A stretch of DNA of 64,000 bases from Girardinichthys multiradiatus (GCF_021462225.1 NC_061817.1:11145936-11209935); one strand, 5' to 3'. Numbered from the stretch's first letter, positions 35,259 through 47,104 are shown. A program made the numbers and translations. Notes: a model not told the origin generated them from the sequence alone.

Positions 35259-36685
35259 CTGGTCCTTCTCAAAATATTAGCATATTGTGATAAAGTTCAT
35301 TATTTTCCATAATGTCATGATGAAAATTTAACATTCATATATTTTAGATTCATTGCACACTAACTGAAATATTTCAGGTCTTTTATTGTCTTAATACGGA
35401 TGATTTTGGCATACAGCTCATGAAAACCCAAAATTCCTATCTCACAAAATTAGCATATCATTAAAAGGGTCTCTAAACGAGCTATGAACCTCATCATCTG
35501 AATCAACGAGTTAACTCTAAACACCTGCAAAAGATTCCTGAGGCCTTTAAAACTCCCAGCCTGGTTCATCACTCAAAACCCCAATCATGGGTAAGACTGC
35601 CGACCTGACTGCTGTCCAGAAGGCCACTATTAACACCCTCAAGCAAGAGGGTAAGACACAGAAAGAAATTTCTGAACGAATAGGCTGTTCCCAGAGTGCT
35701 GTATCAAGGCACCTCAGTGGGAAGTCTGTGGGAAGGAAAAAGTGTGGCAGAAAACGCTGCACAACGAGAAGAGGTGACCGGACCCTGAGGAAGATTGTGG
35801 AGAAGGGCCGATTCCAGACCTTGGGGGACCTGCGGAAGCAGTGGACTGAGTGTGGAGTAGAAACATCCAGAGCCACCGTGCACAGGCGTGTGCAGGAAAT
35901 GGGCTACAGGTGCCACATTCCCCAGACCTGGGCTACAGAGAAGCAGTACCCACAGTCAGTGATGGTCTGGGGTGCCGTGTCAGCTGCTGGTGTTGGTCCA
36001 CTGTGTTTTATCAAGGGCAGGGTCAATGCAGCTAGCTATCAGGAGATTTTGGAGCACTTCATGCTTCCATCTGCTGAAAAGCTTTATGGAGATGAAGATT
36101 TCATTTTTCAGCACGACCTGGCACCTGCTCACAGTGCCAAAACCACTGGTAAATGGTTTACTGACCATGGTATCACTGTGCTCAATTGGCCTGCCAACTC
36201 TCCTGACCTGAACCCCATAGAGAATCTGTGGGATATTGTGAAGAGAACGTTGAGAGACTCAAGACCCAACACTCTGGATGAGCTAAAGGCCGCTATCGAA
36301 GCATCCTGGGCCTCCATAAGACCTCAGCAGTGTCACAGGCTGATTGCCTCCATGCCACGCCGCATTGAAGCAGTCATTTCTGCAAAAGGATTCCCGACCA
36401 AGTATTGAGTGCATAACTGTACATGATTATTTGAAGGTTGACGTTTTTTGTATTAAAAACACTTTTCTTTTATTGGTCGGATGAAATATGCTAATTTTGT
36501 GAGATAGGAATTTTGGGTTTTCATGAGCTGTATGCCAAAATCATCCGTATTAAGACAATAAAAGACCTGAAATATTTCAGTTAGTGTGCAATGAATCTAA
36601 AATATATGAATGTTAAATTTTCATCATGACATTATGGAAAATAATGAACTTTATCACAATATGCTAATATTTTGAGAAGGACCTG
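35259..36685 (+). mobile_element. Tc1-like transposon, family B copy 4 (internally deleted)
   Basis: A 1427-bp element, exactly 141 bp shorter than the 1568-bp copies. TA flanks lie at 35257-35258 and 36686-36687. The second base of the left end differs (CTGGTCC). Confidence 0.95.
35587..36408 (+). CDS. Family B transposase, open frame lacking the first catalytic region
   Basis: A 273-residue open frame from the shared start ATG to the normal end SAKGFPTKY. It keeps the N-terminal helix-turn-helix (EISERIGCSQSAVSRHLS), the basic GRKKCGRKR, the second DNA-binding part, and the distal catalytic residues (FQHDLAPAHS, SPDLNPIENLW). In-frame loss of 47 residues between ATEKQ and YPQSVMVWG removes the first catalytic Asp and its strand. 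The 14-residue linker segment is also missing. It could at most be a DNA-binding protein that competes for the inverted repeats; expression is not shown. It carries TECGVETS, shared with the copy at 26458. Confidence 0.88.
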   Translation: MGKTADLTAVQKATINTLKQEGKTQKEISERIGCSQSAVSRHLSGKSVGRKKCGRKRCTTRRGDRTLRKIVEKGRFQTLGDLRKQWTECGVETSRATVHRRVQEMGYRCHIPQTWATEKQYPQSVMVWGAVSAAGVGPLCFIKGRVNAASYQEILEHFMLPSAEKLYGDEDFIFQHDLAPAHSAKTTGKWFTDHGITVLNWPANSPDLNPIENLWDIVKRTLRDSRPNTLDELKAAIEASWASIRPQQCHRLIASMPRRIEAVISAKGFPTKY

Positions 36686-36687
36686 TA

Positions 36688-38880
36688 TATTATTCCCCTA
36701 TCAGGTTCTGTCAATGAGCCTATTTCACAGCAGAAAGTTTGACCTAAAAGAAAAGAAAACACACAACTTCAGCATTCAGACACACATTATAGCTGCCAAC
36801 CAACATTCATAGATGCAGAAATGGAATGCCGACCTCGTTAACCCACCTGTCTTTTTCCCACTGAATTGACTTGTTACTTTCCAACTCCCCCCACCTGCCA
36901 TTCGCTGGTAATAATCACAGCTGTCTCTTATCCAGCAATCCTACTACCCACTACTTTAGATTTTTGGCAGATCCAAAAACGGCAAAAACTGAGAATTTGT
37001 TAAAATTTGTTCCGTACTGCAGATTTTTTTTTAAATTCTGTTGTGGTGTGCCAATGGGGACTGGATATCCAGACATTATTAAAATTGATTATTTAAAGGC
37101 CCACCGTTGGTTTCTGTGCTAAAAACCACAATAGTCGTGAAAATGTTTTTATTTATTTTTTTAAATGCACACTTGTCTTTTCCTTCCTAGGAGAGTACAT
37201 GTGTGAAACCTTGCAGACATTGCTCAGCCCAGAGATTGTTTCAACAATTAGTGTGGTTTGAAATTCCTCCCTCTCCCTGAATTTTAAATGCTCTTAAACG
37301 CTTAAAAAAATAGAATTGTTTTTTTTCCTATTGGGTGTCTAATGAAACATGGAACACAGTTGTGATGTGTGATCACAACGTGCTTCTTCAGAGAGACAGA
37401 CGGAGAGACAACCATTAGGTTGGGTTGAACAGCTTTTGCGAAGACATCCTTTGTTTTGCTGAACAGAGAAATAGGATGGTGCAGCCAGGGAGCCAGTCCA
37501 GTTCATAGTGAGGTGACACAACAAGACCTGTGCCAAAATAAGACATGTCCTTTCAGGTTACTGAAGCCATTTTCTGTTGTCAGAACCTGATGGGCCCCCA
37601 AGGTCTTTGTCCATTTTCCTTTAATAGACTTTTCTCCCAGATTTGGGTCAAGTCAAATGACTCCAAATTATTTCCAAACCGTTTTAATGAAATTTCAGAG
37701 TTTCGTTTTTTTTATTTAAATTTGACCTTTACCAGTTTAAATATTACTTTAAATGTTCATTTTCTAAAATATCTTTGTTTTTGTTTCTAGCTCATGTTTG
37801 AAGTTTGGTGGAAAGAGTCGGTTGCTGTGATTTCTATTAAAGAAAGCAAGAGTGGCCATCTGCAAAGTAGGCACTCTGCGTTATTATTTCTAATTTTCTC
37901 CTGAACTGAAACAGGATCAGACTGCTGCCTAAAAAAGTTTAATATTTGTAGCAAAAACAACATTTTCAAGTTTGGCACTTTTTGCAATCCAATACTTGTA
38001 GTAAGGTAGCGAGAGATAACTGGGGATATTTATTTATCCTTCACTTTTCTGCTCGACTGTCACTACAACTGGTTAGACATAATCATTAAATATACATTGC
38101 TAAGGCTGGAAATAAAAAATACATGACTGTGTTGTACAATGATCAAAGCAGTAGGCAGCACAAAAAGTTTTCATCTCACAGTTTCTAGGCTTTACTGTAA
38201 AACAGCTTTGTTCTGGAACATGTTCTGGAATAAGACTAGGCCAGTACAGATATTTTTTCCATATACCCCTAGGGTGACAAACTAATACACTATTTTTGTG
38301 TCAATGTTTGCTACACCAGGTCTTTTTTAGTAGAACACTGAATTTTAGCTAAATTGTTAATTGCTGTGGATTAATTTGATCTTTTTTTATTTTCTATTTC
38401 AAGACAATTCATAAGATTTTCTTTAACCACATAAAAAAGTGTAACATAAAACAGTGAGAAAAACCTACACAAGGCATGGGATGAAAAAAAAGAATAGCTT
38501 GCCAAAGCTTAAAGATTTTACAGTTTTACAAAAGTTACTGGGATGTTATAACAAAGATTATCAGAATTTAAACAAAATTTTAACTAATAAATTTCGATTT
38601 AAAGTTTTTCAGTTCAAAGAAATTTTGGTTGACAACTGACTTGAACGTCTAACTAACAATCATGTAAACTTACTTATTGTGGCTCTGAACCACACAATCA
38701 GCTCTTGATGCCAGTTGTTTTTCTAATAATTCAGATTTTGTCAGCTGCTCCCCTAGCGAGCTGTTTAGCAGTATTCTGCACAGCCAGTTTTTAAAAATCA
38801 TTCTATAAAAATCAGCCTATTTTTATGTGCAAAGCCAGCAAAACTGTATTGTTGATCTAATGAATCTGAATTCTCTCTTA
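36688..38880. other. Intronic spacer
   Basis: Over 2 kb with no assigned gene or repeat. Short AT-rich frames only. Confidence 0.5.
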
Positions 38881-38882
38881 TA

Positions 38883-40450
38883 CAGGTCCTTCTCAAAATA
38901 TTAGCATATTGTGATAAAGTTCATTATTTTCCATAATGTCATGATGAAAATTTAACATTCATATATTTTAGATTCATTGCACACTAACTGAAATATTTCA
39001 GGTCTTTTATTGTCTTAATACGGATGATTGTGGCATACAGCTCATGAAAACCCCAAATTCCTATCTCACAAAATTAGCATATTTCATCCGACCAATAAAA
39101 GAAACGTGTTTTTAATACAAAAAACGTCAACCTTCAAATAATCATGTACAGTTATGCACTCAATACGTGGTCGGGAATCCTTTTGCAGAAATGACTGCTT
39201 CAATGCGGCGTGGCATGGAGGCAATCAGCCTGTGGCACTGCTGAGGTCTTATGGAGGCCCAGGATGCTTCGGTAGCGGCCTTTAGCTCATCCAGAGTGTT
39301 GGATCTTGAGTCTCTCAACGTTCTCTTCACAATATCCCACAGATTCTCTATGGGGTTCAGGTCAGGAGAGTTGGCAGGCCAATTGAGCACAGTGATACCA
39401 TGGTCAGTAAACCATTTACCAGTGGTTTTGGCACTGTGAGCAGGTGCCAGGTCGTGCTGAAAAATGAAATCTTCATCTCCAAAAAGCTTTTCAGCAGATG
39501 GAAGCATGAAGTGCTCCAAAATCTCCTGATAGCTAGCTGCATTGACATTGCCCTTGATAAAACACAGTGGACCAATACCAGCAGCTGACACGGCACCCCA
39601 GACCATCACTGACTGTGGGTACTTGACACTGGACTTCTGGCATTTTGGCATTTCCTTCTCCCCAGTCTTCCTCCAGACTCTGGCACCTTGATTTCTGAAT
39701 GACATGCAGAATTTGCTTTCATCCAAAAAAAGTACTTTGGACCACTGAGCAACAGTCCAGTGCTGCTTCTCTGTAGCCCAGGTCTGGGGAATGCGGCACC
39801 TGTATCACATTTCCTGCACACGCCTGTGCACGGTGGCTCTGGATGTTTCTACTCCAGACTCAGTCCACTGCTTCCGCAGGTCCCCCAAGGTCTGGAATCG
39901 GCCCTTCTCCAAAATCTTCCTCAGGGTCCGGTCACCTCTTCTCGTTGTGCAGCGTTTTCTGCCACACTTTTTCCTTCCCACAGACTTCCCACTGAGGTGA
40001 CTTGATACAGCACTCTAGGAACAGCCTATTCGTTCAGAAATTTCTTTCAGTGTCTTACCCTCTTGCTTGAGGGTGTCAATAGTGGCCTTCTGGACAGCAG
40101 TCAGGTCGGCAGTCTTACCCATGATTGGGGTTTTGAGTGATGAACCAGGCTGGGAGTTTTAAAGGCCTCAGGAATCTTTTGCAGGTGTTTAGAGTTAACT
40201 CGTTGATTCAGATGATTAGGTTCATAGCTCGTTTAGAGACCCTTTTAATGATATGCTAATTTTGTGAGATAGGAATTTTGGGTTTTCATGAGCTGTATGC
40301 CACAATCATCCGTATTAAGACAATAAAACACCTGAAATATTTCAGTTAGTGTGCAATGAATCTAAAATATATGAATGTTAAATTTTCATCATTACATTAT
40401 GGAAAATAATTAACTTTATCACAATATGCTAATATTTTGAGAAGGACCTG
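38883..40450 (-). mobile_element. Tc1-like transposon, family B copy 5
   Basis: A 1568-bp element with TA at 38881-38882 and 40451-40452 and the same inverted ends. It carries the 42-bp coding deletion. Confidence 0.95.
39160..40122 (-). pseudogene. Broken family B transposase
   Basis: Same length and boundaries as the other 963-nt copies, with the ATG at 40120-40122. A TAG replaces Gln in the CSQSAVS motif, and a TGA replaces Gly in QEMGYR. Downstream it is open and keeps all three catalytic positions (LFLDESKF, FQHDLAPAHS, SPDLNPIENLW). Confidence 0.9.
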
Positions 40451-40452
40451 TA

Positions 40453-41549
40453 ATCTAGCTGTTTTTCAGGCTTTAATAACATTCAAGGGAAAAGAGAGGC
40501 TGCATTGGCAGCGGAGGGTGACTGACTCTCTGTGTCATGTGAACTGCTCTTGATGTAGGAGAAACAGCTGCACAGAGAACAGCTGAAGTGCTAGTCATTA
40601 CATTTTAAGATGTTAAAAGCAAAGCGTTTGGTTTATGAAGCAGTAGATCAACATTTTTGTATGTGTTTTTCCACACATAATTAGCTGGAGTTGCTCTGAA
40701 ATGTTATGAGCTAGTTTGCGTTAGCTTCCCAATTCAATAAACTGCTCCAGAAGAAAATCCAGTCAGTAGGAGCAAAACTTTTTATTGAGATGATAGCTGT
40801 CAAGTTAGATATGTATGGAAACCAATGATTAAGCTATGTTGACACCGTGTCTAAATGCTATAGTGGCATTCATAACTGAGCTAATCCATTATGGCTAACC
40901 TGCAGAAGTTTCAGTTTGGACTAAATATTTTAGCTGTAAAAACAGATAAAAGAGACTTCTTGAACAACATTATTAAATGTAGCATGTAATCTTCCACAAT
41001 TTTAAAGCTACCAACTAGCATATATTTTTCATGAACTATAATGAAGTACTAGGCTGGGGCTCTGTACCTTCGCTTGTTCTAAAATGACCTGTGTCTTATC
41101 AGAGATATGAAATCCTGAATGGGACATTCCGAGTCTTGTCACTACCTTCCCTTTTTCACCCAGAGCCAGCCTGGGTCTTCTTTTTTATCCACACTTATAA
41201 AACCTCTTATACACCAAACAGTAGCTTTTCCTCAGAAGAAAACTCTAATGTACGTTGCTTACAGGCATCATCAGTGTTTGACTTGTGATCCAGGTATTGT
41301 TTCCTTTGCAATAAGTCCATGCAGCTGTTATGTGTAATCCTTTTATCTGTCTGCTCTGCATTGAGGCTGCTTCCATCTGAGGTGCTTTGTGCTGTTTGCA
41401 GCACACGGGGTATGTAAGAGGTTCAGATCGGGGTCCCTGCTTAAAGCGAGGTGATTTGCAATTCAGGATTGCTGCCTACTATCTCACAAAGGGCTTAAAT
41501 GCTGAACGCACATGAACCACACACATACAAGACATATGGAAAGAACAAA
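40453..41549. other. Intronic spacer
   Basis: No gene or recognised repeat. Confidence 0.5.
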
Positions 41550-41831
41550 TACAGTCAGCGTATTGCAAAAGTACATTGCTCAAAAAAATAAAGGGAACAC
41601 TCAAATAACACATCCTAGATCTGAATGAATGAAATATTCTCATTGAATACTTTGTTCTGTACAAAGTTGAATGTGGTGACAACAAAATCACACAAAAATC
41701 ATCAATGGAAATCAAATTTATTAACCAATGGAGGCCTGGATTTGGAGTCACACACAAAATTAAAGTGGAAAAACACACTACAGGCTGATCCAACTTTGAT
41801 GTAATGTCCTTAAAACAAGTCAAAATGAGGC

Positions 41832-42800
41832 TCAGTATTGTGTGTGACCTCCACGTGCCTGTATGACCTTCCTACAACGCCTGGGTATGCTCCTGATGAG
41901 ACGGTGGATAGTCTCCTGAGAGGTCTCCTCCCAGACCTGGACTAAAGCGTCCACCAACTCCTGGACAGTCTGTGGTGCAACGTGACGTTGGTGGATGGAG
42001 CGAGACATGATGTCCCAGATGTGCTCAATCAGATTCAGGTCTGGGGAACGAGCGGGCCAGTCCATAGCTTCAATGTCTTTATCTTGCAGGAACTGCTGAC
42101 ACACTGCAGCCACATGAGGTCTAGCATTGTCCTGCATTAGGAGGAACCCAGGGCCAACCGCACCAGAATATGGTCTCACAAGGGGTCTGAGGATCTCATC
42201 TCGGTACCTAATGGCAGTTAGGCTACCTCTGGCGAGCATATGGAGGGCCACCTCCAAAGAAATGCCACCCCACACCATTACTGACCCACTGCCAAACCGG
42301 TCATGTTGAAGGATGTTGCAGGCAGCAGATCGCTCTCCAAGGTGTCTCTAGTTTGTCACATGTGCTCAGTGTGAACCTGCCTTCATCTGTGAAGAGCACA
42401 GGATGCCAGTGGTGAATTTGCCAATCCTGGTGTTCTCTGGTAAATGCCAAGCGTCCTGCACGGTGTTGGGCTGTGAGCACAACCCCCATTTGTGGATGTC
42501 GGGCCCTCATACCATCCTCATGGAGTCGGTTTCTAACAGTTTGTGCAAACACATGCACATTTTTAGCCTGCTGGAGGTCATTTTGCAGGGCTCTGGCAGT
42601 GCTCCAGCTGCACCACCTGAGCCACTTGTGTGGGTTGTAGAGTCCGTCTCATGCTACCACGAGTGTGAAAGCACCACCAACAAAAGTGACCAAAACATCA
42701 ACCAGAAAGCATAGGTACTGAGAAGTGGTCTGCGGTCCCCACCTGCAGAACCACTCCTTTACTGAGTGTGTCTTGCTAATCGCCAAAGATTTCCCCCTGT
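41832..42800 (-). pseudogene. Broken Tc1-like transposase, family C
   Basis: Minus-strand reading ends at the TGA at 41832 after RKVIQARGGHTQY. The C-terminal half is open over 148 codons: MVWGGISLEVALHMLARG, second catalytic Asp in LLMQDNARPHVAA, and Glu in SPDLNLIEHIW, which is DD34E spacing. The first Asp lies in LFTDEGRF, in a separate frame segment (42301-42558), so at least one frameshift separates the two. The N-terminal DNA-binding part upstream of 42560 is decayed. Confidence 0.85.
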
Positions 42801-42903
42801 TGTCTATTCCATTTGCACAACAGCATGTGAAATTGATTGTCAATCAGTGTTGCTTCCTAAGTGGACAGTTTGATTTCACAGAAGTTTGATTTACTTGGAG
42901 CTA

Positions 42904-44173
42904 CAGGGGTTGGACAATGAAACTGAAACACCTGGTTTTAGACCGCAATAATTTATTGGTATGGTGTAGGGCCTCCTTTTGCGACCAATACAGCGTCAAT
43001 TCGTCTTGGAAATGGCATATACAAGTCCTGCACAGTGGTCAGAGGGATTTTAAGCCATTCTTCTTGCAGGATAGTGGCCAGGTCACTACGTGATACTGGT
43101 GGAGGAAAACGTTTCCTGACTCGCTCCTCCAAAACACCCTAAAGTGGCTCAATAATATTTAGATCTGGTGACTGTGCAGGCCATGGGAGATGTTCAACTT
43201 CACTTTCATGTTCATCAAACCAATCTTTCACCAGTCTTGCTGTGTGTATTGGTGCATTGTCATCCTGATACACGGCACCGCCTTCAGGATACAATGTTTG
43301 AACCATTGGATGCACATGGTCCTCAAGAATGGTTCAGTAGTCCTTGGCAGTGACGCGCCCATCTAGCACAAGTATTGGGCCAAGGGAATGCCATGATATG
43401 GCAGCCCAAACCATCACTGATCCACCTCCATGCTTCACTCTGGGCATGCAACAGTCTGGGTGGTACGCTTCTTTGGGGCTTCTCCACACAGTAACTCTCC
43501 TGGATGTGGGGAAAACAGTAAAGATGGACTCATCAGAGAACAATACATGTTTCACATTGTCCACAGCCCAAGATTTGCGCTCCTTGCACCATTGAAACCA
43601 ACGTTTGGCATTGGCATGAATGACCAAAGGTTTGGCTATAGCAGCCCGGCCGTGTATATTGACCCTGTGGAGCTTCCGACGGACAGTTCTGGTGGAAACA
43701 GGAGAGTTGAGGTGCACATTTAATTCTGCCATGATTTGGGCAGCCGTGGTTTTATGTTTTTCGGATACAATCCGGGTTAGAACCCGAACATCCCTTTCAG
43801 ACAGCTTCCTCTTGCGTCCACAGTTAATCCTGTTGGATGTGGTTCGTCCTTCTTGGTGGTATGCTGACATTACCCTGGATACCGTGGCTCTTGATACATC
43901 ACAAAGACTTGCTGTCTTGGTCACAGATTCGCCAGCAAGACGTGCACCAACAATTTGTCCTCTTTTGAACTCTGGTATGTCACCCATAATGTTGTGTGCA
44001 TTTCAATATTTTGAGCAAAACTGTGCTCTTACCCTGCTAATTGAACCTTCACACTCTGCTCTTACTGGTGCAATGTGCAATCAATAAAGACTGGCTACCA
44101 GGCTGGTCCAATTTAGCCATGAAACCCCCCACACTAAAATGACAGGTGTTTCAGTTTTATTGTCCAACACCTG
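42904..44173 (-). mobile_element. Tc1-like family A copy 2, innermost layer
   Basis: A 1270-bp element starting CAGGGGTTGGACAATGAAAC and ending with the inverted TTGTCCAACACCTG, with TA at 42902-42903 and 44174-44175. It lies wholly within the family C element, close to that element's right end. Confidence 0.93.
42953..43987 (-). pseudogene. Broken Tc1-like transposase, family A copy 2
   Basis: Starts MGDIPEFKRGQIVGARLAG at the ATG 43985-43987 and is open for 217 codons. It includes the helix-turn-helix (KTASLCDVSRATVSRVMSAY), a GRKRKLSERDV linker, and the first catalytic Asp in LFSDESIFTVF. A TGA after TAKDY (Arg codon CGA to TGA relative to copy 1) truncates it before the second Asp. A second stop (TAG for Trp) follows SPDLNIIEPL. 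It lacks the frameshift of copy 1, and the two copies together show the family's coding order. Confidence 0.88.
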
Positions 44174-44448
44174 TATATTGTGTTGTTTGAGTGTTCCCTT
44201 TATTTATTTTTTTGAGCTGTGTATTTACACCCCATTAACTCTTCCATGTTGTTTTCCACTTTACAACCACAAACGTTAATGGGTTTCACTGGGTGATTTA
44301 CCAAGAGGAAGTAGAAGGAAAACCATACATGGTTATGTAAAATGTAGATATAAAAAGATGAAAAGTGTGTCATGCATTTTTTATTTAGCACACTTTATTC
44401 TGGTAACCTAAAATACAATCCACTGTGTCTAATTGCCTGCAGAAGACA

Positions 44449-44760
44449 CCTTATTACACCCGCCAAGGAGGGTATATGTTTCTCAGCGTTGGTTTGTCAA
44501 TCTGTCTGTCTGTTTATTTGCAAAATCTCTTGAAAGGTGTGAACAGATTTGGATGAAATTTTCAGGCAAGGAACAGATGATCAGATATTGGTTGTGATGC
44601 GGAGCACCATTTGGATCCAGGATTTTTTTGATGGATTCTTTATCATTGCCAGATTATGGTGTGACATCTTGGAATTCCCACTTGATTCCTCACCCTGTCA
44701 GCAGCTCACATGCAGTGGCCATAAGTCATCCAGAGTATAGCCCAATAAAGAAAAAGACTC
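44449..44760 (+). mobile_element. Unassigned dispersed repeat inserted in the family D element
   Basis: It interrupts family D between 'aattgcctgcagaagacacc' and 'gtgctgtaatttaatctcgc'. Phrases such as 'cgccaaggagggtatatgtt', 'tctgtctgtctgtttattt' and 'ggatccaggatttttttgat' recall a dispersed fish repeat. No coding sequence, and ends are approximate. Confidence 0.5.
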
Positions 44761-45600
44761 ACATGACCATGTTGTGTTGGCAGAAGGGTGCACTCTATGA
44801 GTGCTGTAATTTAATCTCGCTGTAAATCCCTCTGTTCTTTGAAGGCCTCAGAGGTTACAGAGAGAAAGCAAAAGACAGGTAAAAGACTTGGCCCTCCACC
44901 TAATTTTACAGGTCAGTCAAGGAGAGCATTAATCAGAGAAGTATTCAAGAGTTTCTATAGTAACTTAGAAAGAGCTGCAAGTAGCCAGCTCAAGTGGGCA
45001 ACTATAGTTGTGCACTCCCCACATTTGGCCTTAATAACAAAGTGCAGGAGAAGCTATGGTTAGAAAAATGCCATAAGACATTCTGTTTAAAGTTTGCCAC
45101 AAACAGTGGCAGCATCGAGCTGCCACCAGCAGGAGGTAAAGAGAAGGTAAAAAGAAGTATTGAGGGGAGTATGGTTAGAGCTTAACAAAGGACAATCCTG
45201 GAAGAAAACCTGGTAAAGGCTAAAAAAACTCGAGACTGAAGTAGAAACTCACCTTACAGGAGGACAACAACCCTAAACGTACAGCAAGAACTCCAAACAA
45301 ATTGTTTATATCAACACATATTCATGTGTTAGAATGGCACAGTCAACCAGCAGCCAGACATTCTCCAAGGACTTGCAGCTGTAACTCCAGCAAAGGATTG
45401 TTCTACCCAGTGTTGACTCAGGAGGGCTGAAAACAGATTAACGTCATCCTTAATAGATTTGAAAAAATATTTTCCTTCACTTTATAATTATGTGCTACTT
45501 TGTCTTGGTTTGTCACATAAAATGCCAATCAAATACATTGAAGTTTGTGGTGAAACATCAGAAAGTTAACAAGGTGTGAATATGTTTGGAAGGCACTTTA

Positions 45601-46127
45601 GATAGCAACTATGTTCTATACTCCTTTTTCATAATTTGGCTGCTTTGTTGTTTTTGCATCTTTTTCCGTTCAAAACTCAGGTTTTTCTTATCAGGCAGCA
45701 TCTGCTCGCTGTCACTATCATTCAGTCTTCCCTCACACTTCTGCATTCGTTCTCTCACGTGCTTTCTCTAACGTTAGTTCCTTTCTGTCTTCCTCTAATG
45801 ACCTATCTGCCTCTTCTTGTTACATGTCTGTTTGGTCAGCACTGACTGTTGTTTTAGTTCCTTCTCTCCACACACACATTCATCCACACACATTTCCCTC
45901 TCAAAGATGGAGAGGGTGATCTCTCAGCACCCTGCCGATATGCTCTCAGTGTCTACAGAGCAAAAAATAATTTGTTGCATGACTCACAACACAGAACAAA
46001 AATACTGAAAGCAAATTTATCATATTACCGCAACTTTAACTCGCTTTCTTTTTAAATAATTATTTTTTAGTGTAGTTTGATCTCACTTTTGCATCCACAT
46101 GTCTAAGTCAATAGATCCAGCTCTTAC
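45601..46127. other. Intronic spacer
   Basis: A pyrimidine-rich stretch at 45650-45900 and no repeat or exon other than the flanking PLPPR2-like exon. Confidence 0.5.
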
Positions 46128-46316
46128 CGTGAGGGTAGGGATGGCTGTGACGAGTGAATAGATGAGCATCGGGGGGATTTTGCTGGTGTCGTCTGGACCA
46201 AGGTAGGGCTTAGAGAAGCTCTTATCATAGCAGAAGAAGCCCTGGATGTGCACAGGGAAGGTGTCCGTGTACTCAAAGTAGTAAGCCAGCAGCACCGTCC
46301 CAGCCATGATCACCAA
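46128..46316 (-). CDS. plppr2: PLPPR2-like, exon encoding TM1 end to TM2
   Basis: A 63-codon exon: acceptor TTCTATTTCCAG, donor CTCACG/GTAAGAG, phase 0 at both ends. It reads LVIMAGTVLLAYYFEYT (rest of TM1), DTFPVHIQGFFCYDKSFSKP (the first extracellular loop, near invariant in the family), YLGPDDTSKIPPM, then LIYSLVTAIPTLT (TM2 start). It joins directly to ILVGEL in the exon at 19537-19657. It begins inside TM1, so a further 5' exon must supply the N-terminus; I did not find one between 46317 and 64000. Confidence 0.95.
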
Positions 46317-47100
46317 CTGGAAATAGAACATTATCCCGGAGTTAGGAAGTGAGAGCTTAGGAAGTGAGAGAAGAGGCGAAGCAGAACAGGTAGAAGAGGA
46401 GGATCGGGAGAGGAAGCGGGGAGAACCAAGTCCCTGCTCCCCTCAGCTACGAGGAGAAGATGCATAGAAATGACGGACCCAGAGGGAGGTAGTGTGAGAG
46501 GTTCTGTGCTTGGATCCAAGACAGAAAGGGTGAAAAAGGAGGCTGCTTTTTCTATTCATGGAATAAAAAAAGCTGAACAAAAAGATAACATTCAAAGAGG
46601 GGGTTCAGCAGTACAAAAAGCACTGCAAACAGCATAGGCAAAACAAGACAGCGATGGAGTGCGATGGAGTGAGATGGACAGAGAAGAAGGGAGGTGAGAG
46701 AGAGAGGAAGGGGGAGCAGCCTTTATGCTTCTGGCACTCATGAAACCTGCTACAGTTGAGCTGTGGGTGTATTCGTTGAAACAGTGTGTGTATTTGTATG
46801 TGCAGAACACATAAATATGTGTGGCAAGAGCATGTGCACCGGGTAGTGAAGTATGTTTCTGCAGACACGGGCTTCATCAGCTGATGTCTCTGCTAAAGTG
46901 TTCCTAAAATACTTCTACCAGCACGACTGTGTTTCTGGATAGTACATGCAATGCTTTGCACGTTTACTTTAAAAACATGTTTAACTACACAATGCCCAAA
47001 ATTTGGCACCGAAAAAGCCCCAGCTTTCTATGACCAATACAACTCACACAAATTAAAAGAACATTGCATTTGCTAACTAACTTTTCCACTGTTTTTGTGA
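46317..47100. other. Upstream intron, purine-rich part
   Basis: Purine-rich on plus at 46350-46560 and 46650-46720. No exon was found. Confidence 0.5.
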
Positions 47101-47104
47101 GGAA

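Larger units (their letters stand above)
41574..44221 (-). mobile_element. Tc1-like family C element, middle layer
   Basis: Left end CATTGCTCAAAAAAATAAAG and right end TTTATTTTTTTGAGCTGTG are inverted repeats with TA at 41572-41573 and 44222-44223. Joining the sequence outside these TAs restores the family D terminus (GCAAAAGTA + TTTACACCCC). Its right part is split by the family A element at 42904-44173. Confidence 0.92.
41552..45598 (+). mobile_element. Tc1-like family D element, outermost layer of a nested complex
   Basis: Left end CAGTCAGCGTATTGCAAAAG, with TA before it (41550-41551). After 44223 it resumes with 'tttacaccccattaactctt' and 'ctttacaaccacaaacgtta', then degenerate transposase (44840-45440: 'aggcctcagaggttacagag', 'ggagagcattaatcagagaa', 'attcatgtgttagaatggca'). 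It ends near AAGGCACTT before TA at 45599-45600. The interior is split by a family C element and by a separate repeat at about 44449-44760. Confidence 0.85.
15030..46316 (-). other. plppr2: PLPPR2-like gene, five coding exons (first and last exon not secured)
   Basis: Exons in transcription order: 46128-46316, 19537-19657, 16251-16501, 15827-16003, 15030-15173. Together they give 882 nt (294 codons) with phases 0, 1, 0 and 0 at the four junctions. Introns are 26470, 3035, 247 and 653 bp. The product is a six-span plasma-membrane protein of the lipid phosphate phosphatase superfamily that lacks catalysis; family members promote filopodia and neurite growth. Assignment to PLPPR2 over PLPPR1/5 rests on recalled family-specific wording (MYVTLVF, GVVRVAEYRNHW, DVLAGFFTG) and on the tail PLPCVESPLEKL-like segment. 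The a/b duplicate status in fish is unknown. Confidence 0.9.
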
